58,586 nt of DNA from Bacilli bacterium (GCA_900752905.1 CAADWX010000023.1:1-58586); one strand, 5' to 3'. Positions 41,769-52,494 are shown, counted from the first letter of the stretch. Numbers and translations are program-made. The notes: a model not told the origin generated them from the letters alone.

Positions 41769-43409
41769 ATGACGGATTTACAGATAGAAAATAGTATTAA
41801 AAAAAATGATATAAAAGATGTGGCAAGTAAGATTGGATTGAATGAATCAGATATAGAAAAGTATGGAAATGATAAAGCAAAAATAAATTTAAAAAAATAT
41901 TCAAATAAGTGTGGAAAATTGATTTTAGTAACGTCAATTAATCCTACACCTTATGGAGAAGGTAAAACAACACTTAGTATTGGAATAAATGATGCATTAA
42001 ATAGATTGAATAAAAAAAGTATTGTAGTTCTTAGAGAGCCATCATTAGGACCAGTATTTGGTATAAAAGGTGGTGCAACAGGAGGTGGATATTCACAAAT
42101 TATTCCTTCAATAGATATTAATCTCCATTTTACAGGTGATATTCACGCTGTTGAATCAGCAAATAATTTATTATGTGCTGCAATTGATAATCATATATAT
42201 TTTGGAAATAGATTAAAATTTAAAAATATTTTGTTTAAGAGATGTATGGATATGAATGATAGAGCTCTTAGAAATATAATAATTAATAATAATTTAAAGA
42301 AAGTAGAACCAAGAGATGAAAGCTTTCAAATTACTACAGCATCTGAAATTATGGCAATACTATGTTTATGTACTGATATTAATGATTTAAAAAGAAGAAT
42401 AGGAAATATCTTAATTGGCATTGATATAAACAATAAACCAATATATGCATCGAGTCTTAATATACAAGATGCAATGACAATTTTATTAAAAGACGCAATA
42501 AAACCTAATTTAGTTCAAACTCTTGAAAATAACCCTGCTATAGTACATGGTGGACCTTTTGCTAATGTAGCTCATGGCTGTAATTCTGTTATAGCAACAA
42601 AATTAGCTTTAAATTTAGGAGATTATGTTGTAACTGAAGCAGGATTTGGCTCTGATTTAGGATGTGAAAAGTTTTTTGATATAAAATGTAAAGATAATAA
42701 TTTAAACCCTGATTTGGTGATTTTAAATGTAACTATAAGAGGTTTAAAACATAATGGTTTATGTCCAAAAGAAGAATTAACTAAATATAATTTAGAATAT
42801 TTAAAAAAAGGAATTTCCAATTTAAATGCACATATAAATATTATAAAAAAATTTAGTAATAATATAATGGTTGTTTTGAATAAATTTAATGATGATATTT
42901 ATGAAGAAATAAAATATATAAAAGATTATTGTTTTAAAACAAATATTCCATTTGAAATAAGTGAAGCATATATGTATGGAAGTGAGGGTGCTCTTTCTGT
43001 TGCTAAAACTGCATTAGAAGTTTTGAATAATAAAAATAAGGTTAATTTTATGTATAATAACCAAGATTCTATAAAAGACAAAATTTATTCTTTAGCTACA
43101 AATGTATATAATGCTAATGAAATTAAATACAGTGATAAAGCTTTAGAAAAAATTAAATTTATTGAAAATATAGGTTATAGTGATTTACCAATATGTGTTG
43201 CTAAAACTCAATACTCAATCTCAGATGATCCTAATAAATTAGGGTATCCAAGTAATTATAAAATAAATATAACTGATTTACATCTTTGTACGGGATCACA
43301 ATTTATTATTGTATATATGAACAATATAATAACAATGCCAGGATTATCAAGTAATCCTAATTATGAGAATATGTATATAGATAATAATTTAATAAAAGGT
43401 ATAATATAA
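41769..43409 (+). CDS. fhs: Formate-tetrahydrofolate ligase
   Basis: The 546-residue enzyme makes 10-formyl-tetrahydrofolate from formate, ATP and tetrahydrofolate. Conserved blocks are TSINPTPYGEGKTTLSIGIN (P-loop), REPSLGPVFGIKGGATGGGY, NLHFTGDIHAVESANNLL, GGPFANVAHGCNS, EAGFGSDLGCEKFFDIKC and, near the end, LCTGSQFIIVYMNNIITMPGL. Length is normal for the family. It interrupts the wall genes mraY and murG without a shared pathway. The ribosome binding site is AAAGGTG. Confidence 0.96.
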   Translation: MTDLQIENSIKKNDIKDVASKIGLNESDIEKYGNDKAKINLKKYSNKCGKLILVTSINPTPYGEGKTTLSIGINDALNRLNKKSIVVLREPSLGPVFGIKGGATGGGYSQIIPSIDINLHFTGDIHAVESANNLLCAAIDNHIYFGNRLKFKNILFKRCMDMNDRALRNIIINNNLKKVEPRDESFQITTASEIMAILCLCTDINDLKRRIGNILIGIDINNKPIYASSLNIQDAMTILLKDAIKPNLVQTLENNPAIVHGGPFANVAHGCNSVIATKLALNLGDYVVTEAGFGSDLGCEKFFDIKCKDNNLNPDLVILNVTIRGLKHNGLCPKEELTKYNLEYLKKGISNLNAHINIIKKFSNNIMVVLNKFNDDIYEEIKYIKDYCFKTNIPFEISEAYMYGSEGALSVAKTALEVLNNKNKVNFMYNNQDSIKDKIYSLATNVYNANEIKYSDKALEKIKFIENIGYSDLPICVAKTQYSISDDPNKLGYPSNYKINITDLHLCTGSQFIIVYMNNIITMPGLSSNPNYENMYIDNNLIKGII

Positions 43410-43486
43410 TATATTTGTATACCATTGTTCTAACGTCCTTTAAAATTTCGTATAATTATGGTATACTAAATAAAGTAGGTGATGAT

Positions 43487-44575
43487 ATGAGAGTTATAAT
43501 AAGTGCTGGAGGTACAGGTGGGCATATTTATCCTGCACTTTCGATAATAAATAGAATTAAAAAGGTTTATCCAAATAGTGAGTTTTTATATATAGGAACA
43601 CATAATAGAATGGAAAAAGATATAATACCAGCTCATAATATTCCTTTTAAATCAATTGAAATATATGGCTTTAATCGAAAAAAAATAATGAAAAATTTTA
43701 AAACAATAAAATGTTTATTTGAAGCAAATAAAAAATGCAAAAAAATAATAAAAGATTTTAATCCTGATATTGTAATTGGTGTTGGTGGGTATGTAACTGT
43801 TCCAGTTATAAAAGCGGCACATAAACTTGGTTATAAAACTTTTATACATGAACAAAACAGTGTAGCGGGTAAGGCTAATCTATATTTAAGTAAAATTGTA
43901 GATGGTATAGGAATTTCTTTTGAATCATCAAAGAAAGAATTTCCAACATATAAAACATATTTCACAGGTAATCCATGCAGTGAAGAAGCTATATTAAAAG
44001 ATCCTCTTGATAAATCATATTATCATTTATCTAAAAATAAAAAATTAGTATTATTTGTAATGGGATCATTGGGTTCATCAAAAGTAAATAACATTTTAAA
44101 AGGAACGATGAAAAAATTTGAAAATAAAAATTATGAAATTCTATTTGTAACGGGTTCTAATGATTATGAAAAAATAAGAAAAGAAAGGTTTCCTAGTAAT
44201 GTTTTTGTTGAACCATATATAGAAGATATGTCTAGATTATTAAAAAATACAGATATTATTGTATCAAGAGCAGGAGCTTCAACATTATCAGAGATAATTG
44301 CTTTAAATGTACCATCAATTTTAATTCCAAGTCCATATGTTCCTAATAATCATCAGTATAAAAATGCTATGGATTTAGTAGAAAAAAATGCTGCTATTTT
44401 GATAAATGAGAAAGATTTAACTGAAAATAAAATAGTAAAAGAAATTGATGATTTAATAAATGATGAAAATAAAATAAAACAAATTAAATTGAATTTAAGT
44501 AAGATGAGTATAAAGGATTCAGCAACAAAAATAGTTGATATTATCGGAAAAATTGTAGGAGATAAGAATGAATAA
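43487..44575 (+). CDS. murG: UDP-GlcNAc:lipid I N-acetylglucosaminyltransferase MurG
   Basis: The 362-residue GT28 enzyme adds GlcNAc to lipid I to form lipid II at the inner membrane face. It has the N-terminal glycine-rich loop ISAGGTGGHIYPALSII, VIGVGGYVTVPVI, HEQNSVAGKANLYL, then the UDP-GlcNAc site VMGSLGSSKVNNIL, SRAGASTLSEIIALNVPSIL and NNHQYKNAMDL. AGGTGAT before ATG 43487 decides the start; the longer frame from 43415 crosses the probable promoter (TATAAT at 43451-43456). murB overlaps its end by eight bases. Confidence 0.97.
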   Translation: MRVIISAGGTGGHIYPALSIINRIKKVYPNSEFLYIGTHNRMEKDIIPAHNIPFKSIEIYGFNRKKIMKNFKTIKCLFEANKKCKKIIKDFNPDIVIGVGGYVTVPVIKAAHKLGYKTFIHEQNSVAGKANLYLSKIVDGIGISFESSKKEFPTYKTYFTGNPCSEEAILKDPLDKSYYHLSKNKKLVLFVMGSLGSSKVNNILKGTMKKFENKNYEILFVTGSNDYEKIRKERFPSNVFVEPYIEDMSRLLKNTDIIVSRAGASTLSEIIALNVPSILIPSPYVPNNHQYKNAMDLVEKNAAILINEKDLTENKIVKEIDDLINDENKIKQIKLNLSKMSIKDSATKIVDIIGKIVGDKNE

Positions 44576-45458
44576 AAATGTATTAAATAAAATAAAATGT
44601 AAGAAAAATTTTAATTTTGATATGGAGAAATTTAATTCATACAGATTAAAATTCTATACAGAATGCATAATGTATCCTGAAAATATTCAACAATTAAAGG
44701 ATATTATAATAATATGTAAGAAAAATTCTATTAAATATCGAGTTATAGGAGAATGCTCAAATTTGATTTTTTTAGGTGATTATGAAGGTATTTTAATAAG
44801 ATTAGATAAGATGAATAATATAGAATTCAATGGAGAAATAGTTTATGTAGAAGCTGGATGCAATCTTAAAAAAATAGCTCTTAAAACTATTCATATGGGA
44901 TTAACAGGTTTAGAGTTTGCGTGTGGAATACCAGGACATATAGGATCCGCTATATATAATAATTCTGGTGCTTATAAAAGTGATATGGGATATATAATAG
45001 ATTCTGTAGAAGTTTTAACTCCAGATTTAGAAATAAAAAAGATGAACAATAATGAGTTAAATTACCATTATAGAGATTCTTTTTTTAAACATAATAAGGG
45101 GTATATTTGTTTAAATGCAACTTTGAAATTAAAAAATGGCAATTCAAATGAAAGTTTAAGACTTGTAGAAGATAGGAAAAGAAGAAGATTGGAATCTCAA
45201 CCACTAGAATATCCTAGTGCAGGATCAGTATTTAGAAATCCAACTGGAATGTATGCTGGAGAGTTAATAGAAAAATTGGGATATAAAGGTTATTCAATAA
45301 ATGGTGCAATGGTAAGTCTTAAACATGCAAATTTTATAATAAACAATTGTAATGCAAGTGGAAATGATATAATTAAATTAATAAATGAAATAAAAGAAAA
45401 TGTAAGAAAAGAATATAACGTTGATTTAGTATTAGAACAAGAAGTTGTAAATGAGTAA
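44568..45458 (+). CDS. murB: UDP-N-acetylenolpyruvoylglucosamine reductase MurB
   Basis: The 296-residue FAD enzyme reduces UDP-GlcNAc-enolpyruvate to UDP-MurNAc. Visible are the FAD-binding segment RVIGECSNLIFLGDYEG, GLEFACGIPGHIGSAIYNNSG, YHYRDSFFK, the catalytic Ser in PSAGSVFRNPTG and SLKHANFIINNCNASGNDI with the C-terminal Glu in VLEQEV. The usual Gly-x-Gly-(S/T)-N-x-L reads GECSNLIF here, so the first glycine pair is changed but the position is clear. It is coupled to murG and overlaps ftsQ by eight bases. Confidence 0.95.
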   Translation: MNKNVLNKIKCKKNFNFDMEKFNSYRLKFYTECIMYPENIQQLKDIIIICKKNSIKYRVIGECSNLIFLGDYEGILIRLDKMNNIEFNGEIVYVEAGCNLKKIALKTIHMGLTGLEFACGIPGHIGSAIYNNSGAYKSDMGYIIDSVEVLTPDLEIKKMNNNELNYHYRDSFFKHNKGYICLNATLKLKNGNSNESLRLVEDRKRRRLESQPLEYPSAGSVFRNPTGMYAGELIEKLGYKGYSINGAMVSLKHANFIINNCNASGNDIIKLINEIKENVRKEYNVDLVLEQEVVNE

Positions 45459-46140
45459 AAAAATAAAAAAGGTAAGAAAAATTAGATATGGTCGTATATT
45501 CTTAATACTGATTATTTTATTTTTAATATTCTATTTATTATTTAATTTTATAGATTTCCCTATAAAAAATATATATGTAAAAAACAACACAATATTAAGT
45601 GATCAAAAAATTATAGAACTTGCTCATTTGGAAAACTATCCATCTATATTTAAATATACAGAACATGAAATAGAAAAAAAATTAAATAAAAATATATATA
45701 TTAAATCATCTAAAGTAAAAAAAGTTGCACTAAGTAAAATTTATATTGAAGTAGAGGAAAATTATCCAGTATTTTATTATCAATCTGAAAATTTAACTTA
45801 TTTAAGTAACGGAACTACTGTTAAAGAAATACTTAATGTACCTGAAGTTATAAATTATATTCCAGATACAATTTTTGAAAAGTTTAAGAAAAATATTCTT
45901 TCAATTGATAGAAATATTATAGGAAAAATTTCACAAATAGAATATAAACCAAATGAAGTTGATAGTGAAAGATTTATATTTTATATGAGAGATGGTAATT
46001 ATGTTTATTTAAATTTTAAATCATTTGATAGTATAAATAATTATCCAACAATTCTTATACAAATAATTAATAAATATGGAAACAAAAATGGCATTCTATA
46101 TTTAGATGAAGGAGATTATTTTGAAATTTTAAAAAATTAG
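45451..46140 (+). CDS. ftsQ: Cell division protein FtsQ/DivIB
   Basis: The 229-residue protein has a basic cytoplasmic start, one membrane helix (about 13-33, GRIFLILIILFLIFYLLF), a POTRA domain (FPIKNIYVKNNTILSDQKII through VEENYPVFYY) and a beta domain typical of FtsQ/DivIB. It is part of the divisome subcomplex with FtsL and DivIC. In this genome ftsQ follows murG-murB, a common Bacillota order. Confidence 0.88.
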   Translation: MSKKIKKVRKIRYGRIFLILIILFLIFYLLFNFIDFPIKNIYVKNNTILSDQKIIELAHLENYPSIFKYTEHEIEKKLNKNIYIKSSKVKKVALSKIYIEVEENYPVFYYQSENLTYLSNGTTVKEILNVPEVINYIPDTIFEKFKKNILSIDRNIIGKISQIEYKPNEVDSERFIFYMRDGNYVYLNFKSFDSINNYPTILIQIINKYGNKNGILYLDEGDYFEILKN

Positions 46141-46161
46141 TATATACATACTAATTTTTTT
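46134..46161 (+). terminator. Rho-independent terminator after ftsQ
   Basis: ATTAGTAT (46136-46143) pairs with ATACTAAT (46148-46155), with loop ATAC and a T run. Confidence 0.85.
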
Positions 46162-46218
46162 CTTTTCTTTTCTGTAAATTTATTGTATAATTAATTTAAG
46201 ACTATAGAAGGTGATTGG

Positions 46219-47448
46219 ATGAGACATATATATACTAGTATAGATATTGGCTCTGACACTATTAAAGTGGCAGTGTGTGAGTTATTTAATAATAAACTAA
46301 ATTTGCTCGCAGCTTGTTCAACAAAGTCTAATGGAATAAAAAAGGGATTAATTACAGATGTATATGAAGCTGGTGAAAGCGTAAAAAAAGCGATTAGCGA
46401 GATAGAGGAGATGCTTGGCATTAATATAAAAAAGGTTATTACAACAGTACCTAGCTATTTTGCAACATTTAATTTACGTGAAGAAATTATTAGCTTTGAG
46501 GATCAAAAAACAATTGATGGGTCTGACATATCACAGTTATTAGATATCGTCTCAACTAAAAAAAGTTCGAATGAAAAGGAAATTGTAACTATTTTGCCTA
46601 TTGATTTTGAGGCTAATGGTGAAAAAGTTATTGACCCTAAGGGGAAAATATCTAAATATTTAAAAATTAGAGCAGTAGTTGTTGAAACACCAAAAAAGAA
46701 TATATATTCTGTAGTTAGTTTGCTAGAAAATATTGGCTTGGAAGTGGTTGATATTTCTCTTGGAAGTATAGGAGATATGAATTCGTATAGAACAAAAGAT
46801 TTATGTTCAAAAATAGGCGCAATAATAAATGTTGGATATGAAACAACTACAATATCACTTTATAATAAGGCAATTCTTGTTAGAAGTTCAACTATTGCTA
46901 TGGGTGGTAAAAATATAGATAATGATATATCTTATATTTATAAAACATCATTAGATGAGGCAAGAAAAATAAAAGAAAAGTTTGCTCTTGCTCATAAGAA
47001 GTTTGCTGATATAAATGAAATATATGATGCAACTGATAAGAATGGTGATATTGTAAAAATTAATCAATTTGAAGTGTCAGAAATTGCTATGTCAAGAATA
47101 GAAGAAATATTAGTTTTAGCAAGAAAAGAAATAAATCTTTTGACAAAAAGAAATGTTGATTATATAATAATAACTGGTGGAACTAGTAGTATGAATAATT
47201 TTTCTATAATATCTCAAGATATCTTAGGTGATATTTCAAGTGTAGGAAAAATAAGAATGTTAGGGGTTAGGAATAATAAATATTCATCAGTAATAGGAAA
47301 TATTGTTTATTTTATAAATAAACTAAAATTAAAAGGTAAAGAGTATACTATGATTGATGAAGAAGATGAACAACAATTAATTATTAGCAAATCGACAGCT
47401 AATGAATCAATGTTAAGTAAAGTATTTGGATACTTTTTTAACGAATAG
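46219..47448 (+). CDS. ftsA: Cell division protein FtsA
   Basis: The 409-residue actin-like protein tethers FtsZ to the membrane. It has the phosphate-1 motif [15 protein letters not shown], the 1C domain from about residue 85 ([15 protein letters not shown]), the ATPase core segments [18 protein letters not shown] and [15 protein letters not shown], and [13 protein letters not shown]. The C-terminal [13 protein letters not shown] is an amphipathic membrane-targeting helix. GAAGGTGATTGG precedes the ATG. ftsZ starts 13 bases downstream. Confidence 0.96.
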   Translation: MRHIYTSIDIGSDTIKVAVCELFNNKLNLLAACSTKSNGIKKGLITDVYEAGESVKKAISEIEEMLGINIKKVITTVPSYFATFNLREEIISFEDQKTIDGSDISQLLDIVSTKKSSNEKEIVTILPIDFEANGEKVIDPKGKISKYLKIRAVVVETPKKNIYSVVSLLENIGLEVVDISLGSIGDMNSYRTKDLCSKIGAIINVGYETTTISLYNKAILVRSSTIAMGGKNIDNDISYIYKTSLDEARKIKEKFALAHKKFADINEIYDATDKNGDIVKINQFEVSEIAMSRIEEILVLARKEINLLTKRNVDYIIITGGTSSMNNFSIISQDILGDISSVGKIRMLGVRNNKYSSVIGNIVYFINKLKLKGKEYTMIDEEDEQQLIISKSTANESMLSKVFGYFFNE

Positions 47449-47461
47449 GGAGGATTACAAT

Positions 47462-48538
47462 ATGTTTGGATTAGAAATGGATCAATTAGCAAAAATTAAA
47501 GTTATCGGAGTTGGTGGAGCTGGAAATAATGCTGTAAACCGTATGATTGAATCAGGTGTTAAAGGTGTAGACTTTATTGTTGCTAATACTGACTTACAAG
47601 TTTTAAATAATTCAAAAGCAACTAATAAAATACAAATTGGAATAAATCTTACAAATGGTCTTGGAGCTGGAGCTAATCCAGAAATTGGAAAAGAAGCTGC
47701 AATAGAGAGCAAGGATGAATTAGAGGCTGCTCTACAAGGAGCTGATATGGTATTTATTACTTGTGGAATGGGTGGTGGAACAGGTACAGGTGCTGCTCCT
47801 GTTATTGCTGATATTGCTCAAAATTTAGGAGCATTAACAGTTGGTATTGTAACAAAGCCATTTTCATTTGAAGGTAAGAAAAGGATGGATCATGCTCTTG
47901 CTGGTATAAAAGAATTAAAACAACATGTAGATACTTTAATAGTTATTCCTAATGATAGATTAAGAGATATTATTGATAAATCTACACCTCTTGTAGAATC
48001 ATTTAAAGAAGTAGATAATGTGCTTAGACGTGGTGTTCAATCAATTTCAGATTTAATCGCTGTTGCAGGACTTATTAATCTAGATTTTGCAGATGTAAAA
48101 GCAGTTATGGAAAAACGTGGTAATGCATTAATCGGTATTGGTATGGGAGTTGGAGAAAATAGGGCAACAGAAGCTGCTAAACAAGCTGTAACAAGCCCAC
48201 TTCTAGAAGCAAGTATAGATGGTGCAACAGATGCAATTATAAATGTTACTGGTGGAGCTAATCTAACTTTATTTGAAGTAGAAGAAGCTGCTGAAGTTAT
48301 TCGTGAATCTGCTAAAACTGATATAAATACAATATTTGGTGCAGTAATAAATGAGAATTTAAAAGATGAATTAATAGTAACTGTAATAGCTACTGGATTT
48401 GATAAAAAATCAGAAGAACAAGAAAAGAAAGAAAAAGTTGAAGAACCAGAAAGAAGATTCCAAACTATTGATGAAGAAGATAATAGTGAAGATGATGGTG
48501 ATATTCCAACATTTTTAAGAAGAAAAAGAGTATTTTAA
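47462..48538 (+). CDS. ftsZ: Cell division protein FtsZ
   Basis: The 358-residue tubulin-like GTPase forms the division ring. [18 protein letters not shown], the tubulin signature [10 protein letters not shown], the T7 loop [11 protein letters not shown] and [14 protein letters not shown] are all present. A short acidic linker (about 315-345) leads to the C-terminal peptide [14 protein letters not shown] that binds FtsA. GGGAGG fits ATG 47462; the longer frame starting at 47426 inside ftsA is not used. Confidence 0.98.
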   Translation: MFGLEMDQLAKIKVIGVGGAGNNAVNRMIESGVKGVDFIVANTDLQVLNNSKATNKIQIGINLTNGLGAGANPEIGKEAAIESKDELEAALQGADMVFITCGMGGGTGTGAAPVIADIAQNLGALTVGIVTKPFSFEGKKRMDHALAGIKELKQHVDTLIVIPNDRLRDIIDKSTPLVESFKEVDNVLRRGVQSISDLIAVAGLINLDFADVKAVMEKRGNALIGIGMGVGENRATEAAKQAVTSPLLEASIDGATDAIINVTGGANLTLFEVEEAAEVIRESAKTDINTIFGAVINENLKDELIVTVIATGFDKKSEEQEKKEKVEEPERRFQTIDEEDNSEDDGDIPTFLRRKRVF

Positions 48539-48554
48539 AAAATTATTTATATAA

Positions 48555-48588
48555 AAAAACTTAAGGTGTAAATCTTAAGTTTTTTTTA
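48555..48588 (+). terminator. Rho-independent terminator after ftsZ
   Basis: AAAAACTTAAG (48555-48565) pairs with CTTAAGTTTTT (48574-48584), followed by T. Confidence 0.88.
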
Positions 48589-48605
48589 TAAATAACTTTA
48601 CTTTA

Positions 48606-48611
48606 TATAAT
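48606..48611 (+). promoter_or_regulatory. Probable -10 of the mraZ operon
   Basis: A perfect TATAAT lies 23 bases before the MraZ repeats; the -35 is within the upstream terminator T-run and unclear. Confidence 0.4.
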
Positions 48612-48633
48612 AAAAATAGTAAAATAATGGTAT

Positions 48634-48660
48634 AAAGTGGTTGAAAGTGGAACAAGGTGG
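48634..48660 (+). promoter_or_regulatory. MraZ operator, three 10-nt-spaced repeats
   Basis: AAAGTGG (48634-48640), AAAGTGG (48644-48650) and AAGGTGG (48654-48660) repeat with a period of exactly ten bases. This matches the AAAGTG(T/G)N3 repeats described as MraZ boxes in Mollicutes. The third repeat overlaps the ribosome binding site of mraZ, so MraZ could control its own operon. Confidence 0.85.
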
Positions 48661-48668
48661 TGATTATT

Positions 48669-49100
48669 ATGTTCATGGGAGAATTTCATCATACATTAGA
48701 TGAAAAAGGAAGAATAATTTTACCTTCAAAAATAAGATTTGAATTGGGAGAAAATTTTATTGTTACAAGAGGGTTAGACAATTGCCTTTATGTTTATTCT
48801 GAAGATGGATGGAATAATATCATAAACAAATATAAAGAATTACCAAATACAAAAGATGCCAGAAATTTCATGAGATTTTTTCTATCAGGAGCTACTCAAA
48901 ATAATACTGATAAGCAAGGAAGACTCAATATATCTCAATCACTTATTAAATATGCTTCTTTAAACAAGGAATGTATCATAATTGGTGTTAATGATCATTT
49001 AGAAATATGGAGTGAAGAAAACTGGAATAGGTTTATGGAAGAAAATGAAGAAAGTTTTACTGACATAGCTGATAATTTGTTTTCGAGTAATATAATATGA
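48669..49100 (+). CDS. mraZ: Transcriptional regulator MraZ
   Basis: The 143-residue protein has two SpoVT/AbrB-like halves: [20 protein letters not shown] near the start and [20 protein letters not shown] in the middle, each with the DxxGR motif. MraZ represses or activates the dcw operon by binding upstream repeats as a ring oligomer. The usual protein start MFMGE fixes ATG 48669; GTG codons at 48657 and 48660 belong to the operator and ribosome binding site. The stop overlaps the rsmH start (ATGA). Confidence 0.96.
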   Translation: MFMGEFHHTLDEKGRIILPSKIRFELGENFIVTRGLDNCLYVYSEDGWNNIINKYKELPNTKDARNFMRFFLSGATQNNTDKQGRLNISQSLIKYASLNKECIIIGVNDHLEIWSEENWNRFMEENEESFTDIADNLFSSNII

Positions 49101-50020
49101 AACATATAAGCGTACTATTGAATGAATCAATAGAAAATTTAAATCTAAAAGATGATAGTGTTGTTGTTGATTGTACTTTAGGTAGGGCAGGACATAGTAG
49201 TGAAATACTTAAAAGAATACCTAATGGACTATTAATAGCATTTGATCAAGATGAAGAAGCAATAAAAGAATCAGATGAAAGATTAAAGAAAATAAATAGT
49301 AATTATAAATTGATAAAAAGTAATTTTGTAAATATAAAAAATGAATTAAAAAAAATAAATATAGAACATGTTGATGCAATACTATTTGATTTAGGTGTAT
49401 CAAGTCCACAATTAGATGATCAAGAAAGAGGATTTAGTTTTCACAAAGATGCAAGATTGGACATGAGAATGGATAAATCAAGTAATCTTGATGCTTATAA
49501 AGTCGTAAATGAATATAGTATAGATTCATTAATAAATATATTTTTTAAGTACGGTGAAGAAAAATATTCACGTGCTATAGCAAAAAAAATAGTTGATGCA
49601 AGAGCTATTAAACCAATAGTAACAACTCTTGAACTTTCTGAAATAATTAAATCAAGTGTTCCAGAAAAGTATAGAAGAGAACATCATCCGGCAAGAAAGG
49701 TTTTTCAAGCTATAAGAATAGAAGTAAATAATGAATTAAATAATTTTGAACAAGCCCTTAAAGACAGTTTATATTTATTAAATAAAAATGGAAGAATTTG
49801 TGTTATAACATTTCATTCATTGGAAGATAAAATATGTAAAAATCTTTTTAAAGAAGTAAGTGAAATTGATTCAAATTTAAAAAAATTACCAATTATACCA
49901 AAAGAATATCAACCTAAATTTAAGATTATTGGAACTATAAAACCATCTAAAGATGAAATAGAATTCAATAATAGATCAAGAAGTTCAAAATTAAGAGTAA
50001 TTGAAAGAATAGAGGGATAA
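49097..50020 (+). CDS. rsmH: 16S rRNA (cytosine-1402-N4)-methyltransferase RsmH (MraW)
   Basis: The 307-residue methyltransferase has the starting block [15 protein letters not shown], the SAM site [84 protein letters not shown] and [13 protein letters not shown]. It methylates C1402 in the decoding centre. As in most bacteria it follows mraZ, here with a four-base overlap. Confidence 0.97.
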   Translation: MKHISVLLNESIENLNLKDDSVVVDCTLGRAGHSSEILKRIPNGLLIAFDQDEEAIKESDERLKKINSNYKLIKSNFVNIKNELKKINIEHVDAILFDLGVSSPQLDDQERGFSFHKDARLDMRMDKSSNLDAYKVVNEYSIDSLINIFFKYGEEKYSRAIAKKIVDARAIKPIVTTLELSEIIKSSVPEKYRREHHPARKVFQAIRIEVNNELNNFEQALKDSLYLLNKNGRICVITFHSLEDKICKNLFKEVSEIDSNLKKLPIIPKEYQPKFKIIGTIKPSKDEIEFNNRSRSSKLRVIERIEG

Positions 50021-50021
50021 A

Positions 50022-50318
50022 ATGAAAAAGAAAAGAATAAAAAGAGTAAGATTGTCTAAGGGTGAAAAATTGCTATATACATCGGGTATATTGTGCCTTG
50101 TTTTATCTCTTTCATTTAAAGTTTTCTTTGGAGCTTCTGTTTCAAATTTAAGTATGAGTATAGAAAAAACAAAATCTGAAATTTCTACTCAACAAAAAAC
50201 TAATGAAAGTTTGATGATGCAAGTTAATGAACTTACTAGCTATGAAAATGTAAAAAACGTGGTTAACGATAATGGACTAGCGTATAATAATCAAAATATA
50301 TTAGTTATTAAAGATTAG
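50022..50318 (+). CDS. ftsL: Cell division protein FtsL
   Basis: The 98-residue protein has a basic N-terminus (KKKRIKRVRLSKGEK), one membrane helix (about 17-37, LYTSGILCLVLSLSFKVFFG) and a short coiled segment (NLSMSIEKTKSEISTQQKTN) ending in VKNVVNDNGLAYNNQNI, the usual FtsL/DivIC architecture. Sequence conservation of FtsL is low; position between rsmH and the class B PBP supports the name. Confidence 0.85.
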   Translation: MKKKRIKRVRLSKGEKLLYTSGILCLVLSLSFKVFFGASVSNLSMSIEKTKSEISTQQKTNESLMMQVNELTSYENVKNVVNDNGLAYNNQNILVIKD

Positions 50319-50330
50319 GGAGGAAAGAAT

Positions 50331-52493
50331 ATGAAAAAAGTAAATCTTGTTAAATGGAATGCACCAAAGACTACTTTTTTTGTATTCTTATTTTTATTTT
50401 TTATACTATTTTTACAGTTTTTGTATTTATCATTAGGAAATAAAATATATGGTAAAAATATGGAAGAATTTGCAGCAAAAAGAAGTACTGTAAATAAAGT
50501 AATTACGGCGAACCGTGGTTCAATTTATGATAAAGATGGTTCAGCACTAGCAATAAATGTAAGTTCTTATACATTGATTGCTTATTTAAATACAAATAGA
50601 AAAGATATTAATGGTAATCCTGATTATGTCGAAAATATTGATGGTACAGCAAATGAACTCGCACAGGTATTAAACTGTGACTCAAGCATATTAAAAAAAA
50701 CTCTAGAAAATGGAAAAAATTCTAACAAATATCAAGTTGAATTTGGAAGTGTTGGTAAAGGAATTACTGAACTTACAAAAACCACAATAGAAGAATTAAA
50801 TTTACAAGGTATAGATTTTGTAGAAAGTCAGAAAAGATTTTATCCAAATGGAGATTTTGCTTCATATATAATTGGTTATGCTAAAAACAGTAATTCAGAT
50901 GATTCTAATAGTGATATAAAAGGCGAACTTGGTATAGAATTGGAATATAATGATATTTTAAAAGGAAAAGATGGATATTTAAAATATCAACAAGATAGAT
51001 ATGGATATAAAATAGTAGGGACAAATGAGGAAAAAAAAGATGCTGAAAATGGATATGATATTTATCTTACCTTGAATTCAACTATACAAAGGTTTATAGA
51101 AAGCGCAATAGATAAAACAGAAGAATCATATAATCCTGAATGGATGACTATTACTGTAATGAATGCAAAAACTGGAGATATTCTAGGATCGGGGTCATCA
51201 CCTTCGTATGATCCTAATCAAAGAAATTTAACTAGTTATGAAAATCCACTTATAAGTTATGTATATGAACCAGGATCAACTATGAAAATATATACTTATA
51301 TGTGTGCTATGGAGAACAATAAGTATGATGGAAATAAAACTTTTCAATCAGGTTCAATTACTATATATGATAAAACAGTAAATGATTGGATTCCAGAAGG
51401 ATGGGGAATGATATCATTTGATAAAGGATTTGAGTATTCTAGTAATGTAGGTGTTGCAAATTTAATATTAAATAATAATATTAGTAATGCAGAATTAAAA
51501 AAATGTCTTTCTGATTATGGATTTGGTAAGAAAACAAATGTTGAATTATCTAGAGAATTATCTGGAAATTTAGACTTTAATTATAAAATAGAACTTGTAA
51601 ATGCTGGATTTGGGCAAGGTATTACTACGACAGCTATACAGCAACTTCAAGCAGCATCTATTATAGCTAACGATGGAAAATATGTTAAACCACATATTGT
51701 TGATAAAATAGTAAATCCTAATAATGGTAATATTTATTATGAAAGTAAAACTGAATTAAGTGAACAAAAAGTGAAAAAATCTACAGTTAATAAAATGAAA
51801 GAATTAATGTACAATGCTATTCATGGAACAGATCCTGGTACTGCAGCTCATTCTTATAATATAGATGGATTTGATTTGATAGGTAAGACAGGTACAGCAC
51901 AAATATATAATTCTCAGACTGGAAGTTATTCTAAAGGTGAAAATAATTACATATTTTCATTTATAGGAATGTATCCTAAAGATGAACCAGAAATTATAAT
52001 ATATGGTTCTATGAAAAGACCTACAAGTATGGCATCGAGAGGACTTCGTCTTGCAATAACAGAAGTACTAAAAAATACAGAACAATATTTAGATATATAT
52101 GGAAATTATAAAAAAGATGATAAATTAACAACATATACTATTGAATCATATAAAAACAAAAAAACAGATATTATAAAACAAAAATTAGATGAAAATAATT
52201 TAAAATACACAGTTATAGGAAATGGAGATAAAATTATAAACCAATATCCAATAATTGGACAAAATGTTACATCTTCTGATAAAATAATATTAGTAACAAA
52301 TGGCAATGAGTATAATATGCCTAATATATCTGGATGGAGTAAGAATGATATAATTGAATTTTGTAAGCTATTAGATATAAAATATACTATAAATGGATAT
52401 GGTTATGCTACAACGCAAAATATCGCACCAAATACAAAAATAGAAGAGAATATGACATTAGAAGTTAATTTATCTTCTGGATTGGAGAACTAA
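50331..52493 (+). CDS. Class B penicillin-binding protein with PASTA domains (PBP2x/SpoVD-like)
   Basis: The 720-residue transpeptidase has a membrane anchor (about 17-37), a dimerisation domain with ANRGSIYDKDGSALAINVSS, and the transpeptidase domain with SxxK (Ser316 in PGSTMK), SSN (370-372) and KTG (519-521). Two PASTA repeats follow from about residue 600: KTDIIKQKLDENNLKYTVIG and NMPNISGWSKNDIIEFCKLL. This is the septal PBP2x/PbpB/SpoVD type; by position it is the division transpeptidase. The ribosome binding site is GGGAGG. A pseudopilin gene follows one base after the stop. Confidence 0.94.
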   Translation: MKKVNLVKWNAPKTTFFVFLFLFFILFLQFLYLSLGNKIYGKNMEEFAAKRSTVNKVITANRGSIYDKDGSALAINVSSYTLIAYLNTNRKDINGNPDYVENIDGTANELAQVLNCDSSILKKTLENGKNSNKYQVEFGSVGKGITELTKTTIEELNLQGIDFVESQKRFYPNGDFASYIIGYAKNSNSDDSNSDIKGELGIELEYNDILKGKDGYLKYQQDRYGYKIVGTNEEKKDAENGYDIYLTLNSTIQRFIESAIDKTEESYNPEWMTITVMNAKTGDILGSGSSPSYDPNQRNLTSYENPLISYVYEPGSTMKIYTYMCAMENNKYDGNKTFQSGSITIYDKTVNDWIPEGWGMISFDKGFEYSSNVGVANLILNNNISNAELKKCLSDYGFGKKTNVELSRELSGNLDFNYKIELVNAGFGQGITTTAIQQLQAASIIANDGKYVKPHIVDKIVNPNNGNIYYESKTELSEQKVKKSTVNKMKELMYNAIHGTDPGTAAHSYNIDGFDLIGKTGTAQIYNSQTGSYSKGENNYIFSFIGMYPKDEPEIIIYGSMKRPTSMASRGLRLAITEVLKNTEQYLDIYGNYKKDDKLTTYTIESYKNKKTDIIKQKLDENNLKYTVIGNGDKIINQYPIIGQNVTSSDKIILVTNGNEYNMPNISGWSKNDIIEFCKLLDIKYTINGYGYATTQNIAPNTKIEENMTLEVNLSSGLEN

Positions 52494-52494
52494 A

